Source: Bacteroidaceae bacterium
GTDB taxonomy: Bacteria; Bacteroidota; Bacteroidia; Bacteroidales; Bacteroidaceae
Assembly (NCBI GenBank): GCA_017541025.1
Contig: JAFXZY010000030.1
Location: forward strand, 1-32,180
Reading direction: 5' to 3'
DNA length: 32,180 nt
Within the stretch, counting starts at the first letter, position 1, and each line of letters begins with the position of its first letter. Below, piece after piece: positions 1-7,398 of the stretch. The notes under the pieces are model-generated. The model was not told the DNA's origin. It made no database searches and saw only the letters and a list, made by a program, of their open reading frames with translations. The translations under genes were made by a program, and so were the position numbers.

Positions 1-38
1 AAGATTCAAGATTCAGGTTTCGTTATCGTTATCGTTAT
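1..38. repeat. Short tandem repeats at window edge: AAGATTC x2 and CGTTAT x3
   Basis: Positions 1-14 are two copies of AAGATTC and positions 21-38 are three copies of CGTTAT. They lie just beyond the terminator of the minus-strand metalloprotein gene. No gene is visible in positions 1-43. The function is unknown. The array resembles the other 6-8 bp tandem arrays at gene edges in this window, but the left side is cut by the window. Confidence 0.6.
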
Positions 39-43
39 AAAAA

Positions 44-76
44 GAAAAGCCTTGCGGATTCGCAAGGCTTTTTCTT
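44..76 (-). terminator. Rho-independent terminator of the metalloprotein gene
   Basis: A perfect 12-bp inverted repeat (AAAAGCCTTGCG at 45-56, CGCAAGGCTTTT at 61-72) closes a GATT loop. On the minus strand it is followed by a run of T. It begins two bases beyond the stop codon of the gene that ends at 78. T-rich sequence on both sides means it could also stop plus-strand transcription. Confidence 0.9.
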
Positions 77-77
77 T

Positions 78-890
78 TTACTTATCTCCAATAGCATGAA
101 GGTATTCGTTCCAAAGTTCCTCTACGCCATTCTCTGGTTTGTCACCTAGGATATGCTTCATAGCCTTGTCCCACGACCAAGGATTCAGTTCGGCAGCAGA
201 AGCATTGAACTTACGGATAAAGTTCTTGTCCTTGTTCAACTGCAACCAGTACAGGAAGTAACCTGCGACACGGTAACCCTTACGCCATGATTCAGCACGG
301 GGGCGGTCCTTGCTCTTGAAATCCTGCTCAAAGCAACCGCAAGCCAGACGAACAGCATCGGCAGTACCTTCGATGAAGCACCAGTTCTCACCGCCATCCT
401 CGTAGTTACCACAACCCTGAGGATTCAGCTGATAAGCATGGGTCAACTCGTGATACAGCACACCACGGGTCTCGTAATCCAGACGCATGGTATCGTTGTT
501 CTGAAAACTCTTCTCAATCCAGCCGGTAGTATAGCAAACACCTACCATATCTCCGCCACCATACTTCCAGCTGATACCATCTTGATTTACCAGACTGTAA
601 TTGATGGTTTTAATCTTAGGAATGTTCTTGTCTTTGGGACCATAGTACAAAGTCTGCAGTACCCGGCGAGCATTTTCCTGAATATAAGTTGTAGGATTGG
701 GAATAATGCTATGATAAATCTTTGAACCTTCGGTTTGAGGAGCCTCATCGCGGAAAACAACTTCTCCTGGATCGTAGTTCAGCCACTTCTTCTCCACCTT
801 AATTGGCTCATGATACTTGTTAACCTTCAACTGTGCCTTGGCACTCATTGATACAACTGCAAACAGCAGCACGAAAAAAATCTTTTTCAT
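78..890 (-). CDS. Secreted basic secretory protein (BSP) family zinc metalloprotein
   Basis: The product is 270 residues. Residues 1-19 form a Sec signal peptide (MKKIFFVLLF..., cleavage likely after AKA), so it is probably exported. Residues 147-151 are HELTH within YHELTHAYQ, the HExxH zinc-binding motif of the BSP peptidase-like family (plant BSP-like, PF04450). Two nearby GCG/GCF segments contain cysteines that could form disulfides. Homologues are predicted metallopeptidases with unknown substrates. The frame stays open to 929, but the start at 890 is chosen because it opens the signal peptide and because a promoter -7 box (927-934) would overlap a longer coding region. The gene is monocistronic, with its own promoter and a strong terminator. 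Family assignment is from motif and overall similarity; the enzymatic activity is inferred. Confidence 0.85.
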   Translation of the reverse strand: MKKIFFVLLFAVVSMSAKAQLKVNKYHEPIKVEKKWLNYDPGEVVFRDEAPQTEGSKIYHSIIPNPTTYIQENARRVLQTLYYGPKDKNIPKIKTINYSLVNQDGISWKYGGGDMVGVCYTTGWIEKSFQNNDTMRLDYETRGVLYHELTHAYQLNPQGCGNYEDGGENWCFIEGTADAVRLACGCFEQDFKSKDRPRAESWRKGYRVAGYFLYWLQLNKDKNFIRKFNASAAELNPWSWDKAMKHILGDKPENGVEELWNEYLHAIGDK

Positions 891-926
891 ATACCTAAAT
901 ATAAGTGATTTGTTGTTTTTGCCTCG

Positions 927-934
927 CAAAGGTA
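927..934 (-). promoter_or_regulatory. Bacteroidetes -7 promoter box for the BSP-family gene
   Basis: On the minus strand this reads TACCTTTG, an exact match to the Bacteroidetes -7 consensus TAnnTTTG. It lies about 37 bases ahead of the ATG at 890, giving a leader of roughly 30 nt. No clear TTTG -33 box is seen at the usual spacing. Confidence 0.65.
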
Positions 935-998
935 GTATCTTTTTGTTAAAAAGGGAAATTACAACGATGCTTTTATAGTTTATTAAGATAATTATTCG

Positions 999-1006
999 TA
1001 CCTTCG
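999..1006 (+). promoter_or_regulatory. Probable -7 promoter box for queD
   Basis: TACCTTCG differs from TAnnTTTG at one position. It ends 20 bases before the ATG at 1027, so the leader would be very short (about 15 nt). No convincing -33 box is seen. Confidence 0.5.
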
Positions 1007-1026
1007 CAAATAAAATACAAGAAGAT

Positions 1027-1362
1027 ATGTACTACGTAACAAAAAAGATGGAGATTTCCGGCAGTCACTACATCACGCTGGAACGAGGAAGCAAATGTGA
1101 GCGACTGCACGGGCACAACTGGTTGATTACTGTTTACTGTAAAGCCAAAGAACTGAATGAGGACGGCATGGTGGTAGATTTTACCGAGGTGAAACGACTG
1201 GTTCATGGTGCCCTCGACCACCAGGATCTCAACTCCATCTTACCCTTTAACCCAACAGCGGAGAACATCGCCCGCTGGATTTGCGACCGAGTTCCCCACT
1301 GCTATAAGGTAGATGTTCAGGAGAGTTCTGGCAACATCGCTACTTTCGAGCGCGACGAGTAA
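1027..1362 (+). CDS. queD: 6-carboxy-5,6,7,8-tetrahydropterin synthase (QueD/PTPS family)
   Basis: This small cytosolic enzyme of the queuosine/7-deazapurine pathway converts 7,8-dihydroneopterin triphosphate to 6-carboxytetrahydropterin. The 111-residue protein shows the family zinc ligands His14, His28 and His30 (SGSH and LHGHNW) and a cysteine at position 24, where QueD enzymes carry their catalytic Cys. It also has the DHQDLN segment and a C-terminal QESSGN/FE segment with the conserved glutamate. The length is slightly shorter than the usual 115-125 residues, but the core looks complete. No other queuosine genes (queC, queE, queF) are in the window, so QueD rather than a pterin-synthesis PTPS role is inferred from the sequence type. 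It converges on the M3 peptidase gene with a 27-bp gap and no obvious terminator hairpin. Confidence 0.88.
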   Translation: MYYVTKKMEISGSHYITLERGSKCERLHGHNWLITVYCKAKELNEDGMVVDFTEVKRLVHGALDHQDLNSILPFNPTAENIARWICDRVPHCYKVDVQESSGNIATFERDE

Positions 1363-1389
1363 AAACTCTCCCAGACCCACCTACTTATT

Positions 1390-3384
1390 TTATTTCAAGC
1401 CACGACCTTTAAGAAAGGCTGTATTGTCTGGTCGGCGACCGGCAAACTGCTCGAATAGTACCATTGGTTCCTCAGAACCACCTCTTTCCAAGAAGGTCTG
1501 CTTAAACTTCGTGGCCAGTTCTTTGTTCCACACATTACCTGACGCCTCGAAAATTGAGAAGGCATCTTTGTCAAGTACTTCAGCCCACAGATAGCCATAG
1601 TAACCAGCACTATAACCACTCGAGAAAATATGATTGAAATATGTCGTACGATAACGTGGACCTATCTCTGGGATTAGTCCCATCTCGCGACAAACTTTCT
1701 CTTCAAAGGCATCTATTTCGATACCCTCTATGCTTTCCAACTCATGCCACTTCATATCTAAGATAGAGGCGGCACAGAGTTCGGTTGTCATGAACCCCTG
1801 ATTGAACTTTAACGAATTGTTTATCTTCTCCACCAATTCGGCAGGAATCACCTCATTCTTATCATTTACAGCATATTGAGCAAGAAGTTCTGGTTGAAAT
1901 GCCCAGTTCTCGTTGAACTGTGAAAATGTCTCTACAAAATCGCGCGTTACATTGGTTCCGCTAACTGATGGGTAGTTACACTGCGTGAGCAATCCATGCA
2001 AAGCATGACCAAATTCATGGAATACCGTCCCAACCTCATCTATGGTAAGATATTCCTCCAGATTACCTACGTTAACTATGATGGGGCGAACCATCTTACC
2101 CTCGCCATCCACATATTGCTCACGGATGTTGTTCATCCATGCACCACCTCGTTTACTATCCCGAGGCAGATAATCGGTTGTAAAAATTCCCAACAACTGT
2201 CCGTCAGCATCCGTAACCTTATAAGTAGTCACCACTTCGGGATTATACGAAGGAACATCTTTCAATTTCTCCATGTTCACACCATAAAGTGTATTGGCAG
2301 CAACGAAGATTCCCTTTACCACATTCTCCAACTTGAAGTAAGGCTTGGTGAGTTCCTCGTTTAGGTCGTACTTCTGTTTACGTACTCTCTCTGCATAGTA
2401 CCACCAGTCCCAAGGTTCAATCTTACTGCCTGCAGGCAGTTTACCAGCAGCAACATCCTCGTCCATCAGTTTCTGCATATCGTAGACCTCCTCCTTAGCA
2501 CGATTCACTGCAGCTACCATAATATCACTCAGGAAAGCGTCTACCATCTCAGGGTCGTGTGCCATCTTAGGTTCCAGAATGTAAGCAGCAGGATTCTTAT
2601 AGCCCATAATGTGCGCCTTCTCTATACGAAGACGCATGATATCAAGAACAAGCTGGCGGTTATCAAACTCATTGCCGTTATGACCACGCATGGTGTATGC
2701 CTGTAACATTTCCTGACGTAGGGAACGGTCCTCGGTAGTGGTCATGGCATTTGGATAGTCAGAAACGCTGATTCCAAACTTTTCTTTAAAAGCATTGCTT
2801 TCTGATAGAATATTGTTACCCAACTTCTGCGTCTTGCCAGCCATCTCGGTGTTAATTTCACGAAGTCGAGCCTGTTTTTCCTCTGGCAGGCCAACACCGT
2901 TACGTTCGAAAGCCTCGAAGTGCTTCTTCAGTACCATTTGCTGTTCACGTGTAAGCGTACTCTGATCCCCTTTGTAAAGTTTGGCAATACGCTTATAGAG
3001 AGCCTTATTGAACGAAATGTTATCATTGTGCTCTGTGAGTAAAGGAATGGTCTGTTCCATCACAGAATCCAGTTCAGGAGAACGATCAGTCTCGCTCACA
3101 TTATATAAAACGCCCGTAACCTTACGTAAAATACTGCCAGAGAGTTCCAACGGCAATACCGTATTCTCAAAAGTAGGTTCATCTGCATTAGCCACAATAG
3201 CGTCAATCTCATCCTTCTGCTGATCAATACCAGCTTGAATAGCTGGAATGTAGTCTTCGACCTGAATATCCCCGAAAGGAGGTATACCATAAGGAGTATC
3301 CCACTCTATAAGGAAAGGATTTTGGCGACTCGTACAAGACAAAAGCGACATGGCAGCCGTCATGCATAAAATAATTTTCTTCAT
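1390..3384 (-). CDS. M3 family oligopeptidase, predicted lipoprotein (Dcp-like)
   Basis: A 664-residue thermolysin-fold metallopeptidase of family M3 (peptidyl-dipeptidase Dcp / oligopeptidase A type). The active site is HEFGH at residues 456-460 (HEFGHALHG), with Glu485 in RDFVETFSQ as the third zinc ligand. Residues 1-17 are a lipoprotein signal peptide ending in the lipobox SLLSC, with Cys17 as the lipidation site, so the enzyme probably sits in the periplasm on a membrane. M3 enzymes cleave short peptides; a role in peptide nutrition or turnover of signal peptides is inferred. Length matches the family (about 680). A second M3 protein at 10490 lacks a signal sequence, so the two paralogues appear to work in different compartments. 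The start ATG opens directly on the signal peptide. Confidence 0.92.
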   Translation of the reverse strand: MKKIILCMTAAMSLLSCTSRQNPFLIEWDTPYGIPPFGDIQVEDYIPAIQAGIDQQKDEIDAIVANADEPTFENTVLPLELSGSILRKVTGVLYNVSETDRSPELDSVMEQTIPLLTEHNDNISFNKALYKRIAKLYKGDQSTLTREQQMVLKKHFEAFERNGVGLPEEKQARLREINTEMAGKTQKLGNNILSESNAFKEKFGISVSDYPNAMTTTEDRSLRQEMLQAYTMRGHNGNEFDNRQLVLDIMRLRIEKAHIMGYKNPAAYILEPKMAHDPEMVDAFLSDIMVAAVNRAKEEVYDMQKLMDEDVAAGKLPAGSKIEPWDWWYYAERVRKQKYDLNEELTKPYFKLENVVKGIFVAANTLYGVNMEKLKDVPSYNPEVVTTYKVTDADGQLLGIFTTDYLPRDSKRGGAWMNNIREQYVDGEGKMVRPIIVNVGNLEEYLTIDEVGTVFHEFGHALHGLLTQCNYPSVSGTNVTRDFVETFSQFNENWAFQPELLAQYAVNDKNEVIPAELVEKINNSLKFNQGFMTTELCAASILDMKWHELESIEGIEIDAFEEKVCREMGLIPEIGPRYRTTYFNHIFSSGYSAGYYGYLWAEVLDKDAFSIFEASGNVWNKELATKFKQTFLERGGSEEPMVLFEQFAGRRPDNTAFLKGRGLK

Positions 3385-3435
3385 AGACTTATAATTTATT
3401 GTTTTGAATATATTTCTGTGGACAAAAGCTTTTTA

Positions 3436-3474
3436 AAAACAATTCGCCACCTTACATATCTGTAGGTGGCGAAC
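3436..3474 (-). terminator. Probable terminator of the DUF4332-ypfJ unit
   Basis: TTCGCCACC...GGTGGCGAA forms a stem of about 13 bp with one bulged base around a TATC loop (3443-3473). On the minus strand it is followed by a T-rich run. It lies 37 bases after the stop of the metallopeptidase ending at 3511. The remaining 50 bases before the M3 gene must hold that gene's promoter, but no clear consensus is seen. Confidence 0.75.
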
Positions 3475-3510
3475 TACAATTTATAATGGAATAACTTATG
3501 CGAACCAGAA

Positions 3511-4377
3511 TCAGAGCTCTGCGTCACTGCACTCGAAGGTGTTGCCTCGGCGGATATCACCTGTTGTAAGGCCCAGCTTCAGCCACTTCATGCGCTGCTT
3601 GCTGGTGCCATGAGTAAAGGTCTCGGGTTGTGAGTAACCACGTGCCTTCTCCTGCAGATAATTGTCGCCTATCACTTGGGCACAGCGGATGGCTTCTTCC
3701 AGGTCACCGTCCTCTATACTGCCAAACATCTTATTGTCGTGATAAGCCCAAACACCGGCATAGAAGTCGGCCAGCAACTCCAAACGTACGCTTACCTTAT
3801 TGGCATCCGTTGAGTTCATACGCGACATCTGTTCGTGTGCCTTACCCAGCGAACCCAACAGGTATTCCACATGATGTCCTACCTCGTGAGCAATGACGTA
3901 TGCGTAGGCAAAATCGCCATCGGCACCTAACTGCTGCTTCATAGAAGAGAAGAAAGAAAGGTCGATGTACAGGCATTGGTCGGCTGAGCAATAGAAAGGA
4001 CCCATGCTACTCTGTCCGTTACCGCAAGCCGTCTGTACGCTTCCCGTATAAAGCACCATCTTGGGAGGCTCATAGGTACGACCCAGTTTCTTGAACTCCT
4101 CGGTCCACACATCTTCTGTTCCTGCCAGAATCTGCTTTGAGAACTTGGCCAGTTCCTGCTCCTCAGCAGTAAACTCACGCCCGCCCTCGGCCTGTTCGGT
4201 AACATTCATCGCTCCGATGTTGCTGACAATATCGTTCAGATCTATGCTACCTTTGGAAAGGAATGTCATCAAAAGAGCAATAACGATACCACCGATACCC
4301 AAGCCACCCATCTTGGCAGCCGACATACCACGGCGGTCATCAACATTGGTGCTCTCTCTTCGTCCTGTAAGTTTCAT
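3511..4377 (-). CDS. ypfJ: YpfJ-type neutral zinc metallopeptidase
   Basis: The 288-residue protein belongs to the neutral zinc metallopeptidase family PF04228 (YpfJ). Residues 1-22 are polar and charged, followed by one membrane segment at about 25-41 (LGIGGIVIALLMTFL), so the catalytic part is probably anchored and periplasmic. The active-site helix carries HEVGHH at residues 164-169. RLELLADFYAGVWAY (about 198-212) matches the downstream family signature with the likely third zinc ligand. The C-terminal THGTSKQR...WLKLGL segment is typical of the family. Substrates are not known. The start follows the preceding DUF4332 gene by 18 bp, so the two are probably co-transcribed. Confidence 0.9.
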   Translation of the reverse strand: MKLTGRRESTNVDDRRGMSAAKMGGLGIGGIVIALLMTFLSKGSIDLNDIVSNIGAMNVTEQAEGGREFTAEEQELAKFSKQILAGTEDVWTEEFKKLGRTYEPPKMVLYTGSVQTACGNGQSSMGPFYCSADQCLYIDLSFFSSMKQQLGADGDFAYAYVIAHEVGHHVEYLLGSLGKAHEQMSRMNSTDANKVSVRLELLADFYAGVWAYHDNKMFGSIEDGDLEEAIRCAQVIGDNYLQEKARGYSQPETFTHGTSKQRMKWLKLGLTTGDIRRGNTFECSDAEL

Positions 4378-4395
4378 TTGTAAGAGGTTATGCGG

Positions 4396-4803
4396 TTAGT
4401 ATTCCATTACAGCAGGAAGTTCCTTTGCCTGAGCAATCATCTTCTCCACCTCAACGAGAGCGGGAACACGACGAACCAAATGCTTCTGCTCATTTACCTC
4501 CTCCAACTTAGCCTGTAAGTTGGCAGGAACTCGATGCTGCAGTTCCTTTACAGTATCCACGCCAGCAGCTTCCAGCAGTTCAGAAAACTGAGGGCCAACG
4601 CCATTGATACGCATAAGGTCGGTATGATTTGCCCAAGTAAGAATCAACTTTGGCGAAATACCGGTAGCATCAGCCAATTCCTTACGTCCGGCGGGTTTTG
4701 CACATTTCTCCAACAAAGCATCGGTACTCTCAATACCGGCTGCAATTAACTTCTCGGCATATACATTGCCAATACCTTCCACATCAACAATTTTGTAGTT
4801 CAT
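4396..4803 (-). CDS. DUF4332 helix-hairpin-helix protein
   Basis: The 135-residue protein has two helix-hairpin-helix-like repeats: VEGIGNVYAEKLIAAGI near the N-terminus and INGVGPQFSELLEAAGV in the middle. These are the signature of DUF4332 proteins. HhH units usually bind DNA backbone non-specifically, but no function is established for these stand-alone proteins. No signal peptide or membrane segment is present, so it should be cytosolic. It is first in a two-gene unit with the zinc metallopeptidase downstream and has a good promoter at 4856-4888. Confidence 0.82.
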   Translation of the reverse strand: MNYKIVDVEGIGNVYAEKLIAAGIESTDALLEKCAKPAGRKELADATGISPKLILTWANHTDLMRINGVGPQFSELLEAAGVDTVKELQHRVPANLQAKLEEVNEQKHLVRRVPALVEVEKMIAQAKELPAVMEY

Positions 4804-4855
4804 AAGTAATGAGTTTTTAGGGTTTATAATAATGTTTATTCGATTTTTCTGGCTA

Positions 4856-4888
4856 CAAATTTAACAATTTTTCTTTAGACCAAACAAA
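4856..4888 (-). promoter_or_regulatory. Bacteroidetes promoter for the DUF4332-ypfJ unit
   Basis: On the minus strand, TTTG (4885-4888) is followed after 21 nt by TAAATTTG (4856-4863). This matches the -33/-7 consensus TTTG-N19-21-TAnnTTTG. The start codon at 4803 gives a leader of about 48 nt. Confidence 0.7.
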
Positions 4889-4965
4889 AGCAGGCATAAA
4901 TTTTGCCATTTTGGATAAAAAATGTTTTCTCTACCTTACAGAAAAAATAAAAGAAAAAAACCTTC

Positions 4966-5012
4966 AAAAAAAAATGCCAGCTGAAAGTAAACTTTCGCCG
5001 GCTTCTTTTTTG
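4966..5012 (-). terminator. Terminator of the SRP RNA-tRNA-Thr unit
   Basis: The hairpin at 4976-5002 pairs GCCGGC-GAAAG with CTTTC-(A)-GCTGGC, with one bulge and one G-U pair. On the minus strand it is followed by a run of nine T. It starts 18 bases beyond the tRNA-Thr 3' end. T runs on both sides suggest it can act in both directions. The rest of the 557-base stretch 4804-5360 holds the stable RNAs and promoters listed here and no protein gene. Confidence 0.85.
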
Positions 5013-5020
5013 AATTCTTG

Positions 5021-5094
5021 AGCCTCTTGTCGGATTCGAACCAACGACCCCGAGATTACAAATCACGTGCTCTGGCCAACTGAGCTAAAGAGGC
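5021..5094 (-). tRNA. tRNA-Thr (anticodon TGT)
   Basis: The minus strand folds into a 74-nt cloverleaf. The acceptor stem is GCCTCTT/AAGAGGC, the D arm includes AGCTCAGTTGG, the anticodon loop is TTTGTAA with TGT, and the T arm contains GGTTCGAATCC. The anticodon stem CGTGA/TCTCG has a U-U apposition in the middle. CCA is not encoded. The gene starts only 4 nt after the SRP RNA, so both are probably processed from one transcript. Confidence 0.96.
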
Positions 5095-5098
5095 GGGT

Positions 5099-5194
5099 GG
5101 GAAAGCTATCTGCATCGCGCCGCTACAACCGACTACCCTTGCTGCTGTCAGGCCCTGGGGGATTCGTCAGGAGCATGCCGTACAGGACTTTCCC
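5099..5194 (-). ncRNA. ffs: Signal recognition particle RNA (small bacterial 4.5S type)
   Basis: About 96 nt that fold into one long hairpin. The ends GGGAAAG and CTTTCCC pair, CGGCATGC-type sequence near the 5' side faces GCGCGATGCA, and the apical part carries CCCCCAGG ... AGCAAGGG. These match the two sides of the conserved symmetric loop of SRP helix 8 (CAGG and AGCA), where the Ffh M domain binds. The apical loop is not the usual GGAA: the inner segment reads GCC-TGAC-AGC. The RNA works with Ffh (encoded at 16629-17972) to target nascent membrane proteins to FtsY and SecYEG. Exact ends are uncertain by several bases. Confidence 0.85.
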
Positions 5195-5206
5195 GTTTTG
5201 CGGGTG

Positions 5207-5238
5207 CAAAGGTAGATATATTTAGCGGAAAACACAAA
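5207..5238 (-). promoter_or_regulatory. Strong Bacteroidetes promoter for the SRP RNA-tRNA-Thr unit
   Basis: On the minus strand, TTTG (5235-5238) and TACCTTTG (5207-5214) are separated by 20 nt, a full consensus match. The predicted transcription start (about 5200) lies a few bases ahead of the SRP RNA 5' end, which supports the RNA boundary. Confidence 0.85.
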
Positions 5239-5307
5239 TTTTTGCCTTGTTTTTTTTTCTTGCCAAATTTTCTCGCATACACACGTACATAACTCAAATT
5301 TAAATTG

Positions 5308-5315
5308 TATCTTTG
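5308..5315 (+). promoter_or_regulatory. -7 promoter box for the 5361-15093 gene cluster
   Basis: TATCTTTG matches TAnnTTTG exactly and lies 45 bases ahead of the first ATG (5361). No convincing TTTG is present at the -33 position. It is the only good candidate promoter ahead of the plus-strand cluster. Confidence 0.6.
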
Positions 5316-5360
5316 CGCGATATTTGTCAAAAAGGTAATTAAAGATTAATTCAAAGTTAA

Positions 5361-5951
5361 ATGGAAATGAGTGAAAATACGCCACATCCAATAACAATAG
5401 TAAAGAACGCTCAGCAAAAAGCTATCAATATAGGCTTCTGGTGCAGCGTTAGTTTCTTATGTAGCGTACGGGGTATTGCATCTCCCGGCATAGCTACGAT
5501 AGGACATCTTGCCGCAATACTTGCCGTATATAAAATATTGAGGAGCCTTGTAAGATATAGACTGTTCGTAGAAGACATTAAGTTTGGTAAATGCTTACAG
5601 ATGGCATTTCTGATCTGCATCTTTGCAGGTTTGCTGACCAACGTGGTGCAGTACATTTACTTTCAGTTCTTCGACAACGGCTTCTTTCTGTCTTCTTTGG
5701 CAACCATTATGGAATCACCTGAATATCAGCAGATGATTAAGTCGGTTTTCACCGGCATTTCACAGAGCGAACTGAACGCAGCCTTCCAGCAGTTAAACGT
5801 ACCAACGCTGATGACCCAGATTATTTTCATGAATCTTCTGCTGTCTGTACCTGTATCGTTAATTACTGCAGCTTTGGCTGCGTACCCTACCATAAGCAGA
5901 ACAAGCATAAATCAGTCTGAACAAACAATAGAAAAAGAAAAAGAACAATAA
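5361..5951 (+). CDS. DUF4199 integral membrane protein
   Basis: The 196-residue protein has about four hydrophobic segments: roughly residues 24-40, 43-62, 76-100 and 150-172. It ends in a charged tail with a short EKEKE run. Its sequence and position directly ahead of a GT2 glycosyltransferase are typical of Bacteroidetes DUF4199 proteins. No catalytic motif is visible and no function is established. A role beside the neighbouring polyprenyl-phosphate glycosyltransferase is only inferred from conserved adjacency. A second ATG two codons downstream (5367) could be the true start. The gap to the next gene is 2 bp. Confidence 0.8.
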   Translation: MEMSENTPHPITIVKNAQQKAINIGFWCSVSFLCSVRGIASPGIATIGHLAAILAVYKILRSLVRYRLFVEDIKFGKCLQMAFLICIFAGLLTNVVQYIYFQFFDNGFFLSSLATIMESPEYQQMIKSVFTGISQSELNAAFQQLNVPTLMTQIIFMNLLLSVPVSLITAALAAYPTISRTSINQSEQTIEKEKEQ

Positions 5952-5953
5952 CA

Positions 5954-6916
5954 ATGGATATATCTGTTGTAATACCTCTGTTCAATGAAGAGGAATCGCT
6001 ACCCGAGCTTTTTAGCTGGATAAAGAGGGTAATGGACGAGAACCATTTCTGTTACGAAGTTTACTTTGTAAACGATGGTAGCACGGACAACTCCTGGCAA
6101 GTAATTGAACAGCTACGTAAAGAAAATCCCGAGGTAGTGCATGGCATTAAGTTCCGCCGTAACTATGGAAAAAGTCCTGCCCTGTTCTGCGGATTTGACC
6201 GTGTGCAAGGCGATGTGGTTATTACTATGGATGCCGACTTGCAGGATTCACCCGATGAGATTCCAGAACTCTATCGTATGATTAAGGAGGATGGATATGA
6301 CTTGGTAAGCGGGTATAAGATGAACCGAAGCAAGGGTGATCCGCTGTCAAAGACCATTCCGACAAAGCTTTTCAATGCTACAGCACGCAAGGTGAGCGGT
6401 ATACACAATCTGCACGACTTTAACTGCGGCCTGAAAGCATACCGCCGTGATGTGGTGAAGAACATTGAGGTGTATGGCGAGATGCACCGCTACATCCCCT
6501 ATCTGGCCAAGAATGCCGGTTTCTGCAAGATTGGTGAAAAGCGCGTTCACCATCAGAAGAGAAAGTTCGGTAAGTCGAAGTTCATGGGTTGGAACCGCTT
6601 TGTGAACGGATACCTGGATTTGCTGAGCCTTTGGTTCCTGGATAGCTTCGGGTTGAAACCCATGCATGTTTTCGGCTTTGTAGGTACGCTGATGTTTATG
6701 ATAGGTTTTATTGCTGTAATAGTGGTGGGTGCCACTAAGCTATACTGCATAAGCAATGGTATTGCACATCCGTTGGTAACGGACAGTCCTTACTTCTACA
6801 TTGCCCTTACCACCATGATTCTGGGCACTCAGCTCTTTGTGGCAGGGTTTTTAGGTGAACTCATTAGCAGGAATGCGCCTGAACGGAACAATTATCACAT
6901 CGAGAAGGAGATATAA
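5954..6916 (+). CDS. GT2 family glycosyltransferase, GtrB/DPM1-like
   Basis: A 320-residue membrane-bound glycosyltransferase of family 2. The GT-A fold starts at residue 4 (VVIPLFNEEESLPELF), has VNDGSTDNS at about 38-46 and DADLQDSPDEI at about 93-103 with the metal-binding DxD-type motif. GLKAYRRDV is the GtrB/ArnC-like signature, and two C-terminal membrane segments span about 233-258 and 275-303. Such enzymes move a sugar from a nucleotide donor to undecaprenyl phosphate at the inner face of the cytoplasmic membrane, supplying lipid-linked sugar for envelope glycans or protein glycosylation. The exact sugar cannot be read from the sequence. The start is 2 bp after the DUF4199 gene and the stop overlaps the next ATG by one base. 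Confidence 0.9.
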   Translation: MDISVVIPLFNEEESLPELFSWIKRVMDENHFCYEVYFVNDGSTDNSWQVIEQLRKENPEVVHGIKFRRNYGKSPALFCGFDRVQGDVVITMDADLQDSPDEIPELYRMIKEDGYDLVSGYKMNRSKGDPLSKTIPTKLFNATARKVSGIHNLHDFNCGLKAYRRDVVKNIEVYGEMHRYIPYLAKNAGFCKIGEKRVHHQKRKFGKSKFMGWNRFVNGYLDLLSLWFLDSFGLKPMHVFGFVGTLMFMIGFIAVIVVGATKLYCISNGIAHPLVTDSPYFYIALTTMILGTQLFVAGFLGELISRNAPERNNYHIEKEI

Positions 6917-7398
6917 TGAAGCAGGGTAAAGGGTTCATTCTGGCATTTCTGATTACGCTGACTGGTTTGAGCAGTTGCGACTCCATAGACTGTACGTTGG
7001 AGAATACAGTGGTGATGATATCCTATTTCTACCAGAATGGAAAGACAGTAGCTATTAGCGATACACTTACTATTACAAACGCGGATGGCTCGGTAGTTTT
7101 GCTGAACCGCGAACGTGATGTGAGTAAACTTAAACTGTCCCTCAGCTATTTTCTGCCCACAGATACCCTACTGCTGATTATATCGGGCAATGGCTACAAA
7201 GTTACTGATACACTGTGGATAGAGAAGACATCCTATAACCATTTTGAGAGTCCCGACTGCCCTGTGAACATGTTTCACCACATAACAAATATCAGAAGTA
7301 CGCATCTGTTTATAGATTCTGTAACCATAACCCAACCCGACGTCAACTTCGCAGAACATGAAAATCTTCAGATACATCTCTATTCTTCTGCTGATTAG
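6916..7398 (+). CDS. DUF6452 family lipoprotein
   Basis: The 160-residue protein begins with a lipoprotein signal peptide ending at LSSC (Cys about residue 20), so it is predicted to be membrane-anchored in the periplasm or outer membrane. The mature part starts with the CTLENTV segment seen in Bacteroidetes DUF6452 proteins and looks all-beta. No catalytic residues are recognisable and the function is unknown. The last 41 bases overlap the next gene, a DUF6048 protein. This DUF6452-DUF6048 pairing is common in Bacteroidales and suggests the two act together at the outer membrane (inference). Confidence 0.8.
   Translation: MKQGKGFILAFLITLTGLSSCDSIDCTLENTVVMISYFYQNGKTVAISDTLTITNADGSVVLLNRERDVSKLKLSLSYFLPTDTLLLIISGNGYKVTDTLWIEKTSYNHFESPDCPVNMFHHITNIRSTHLFIDSVTITQPDVNFAEHENLQIHLYSSAD

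Noticed and set aside
4875-5066. A 63-codon minus-strand frame across the stable-RNA region
   Set aside because: It overlaps the tRNA-Thr gene and the terminator. Its sequence (GSNPTRGSR) is the translation of the tRNA T arm.
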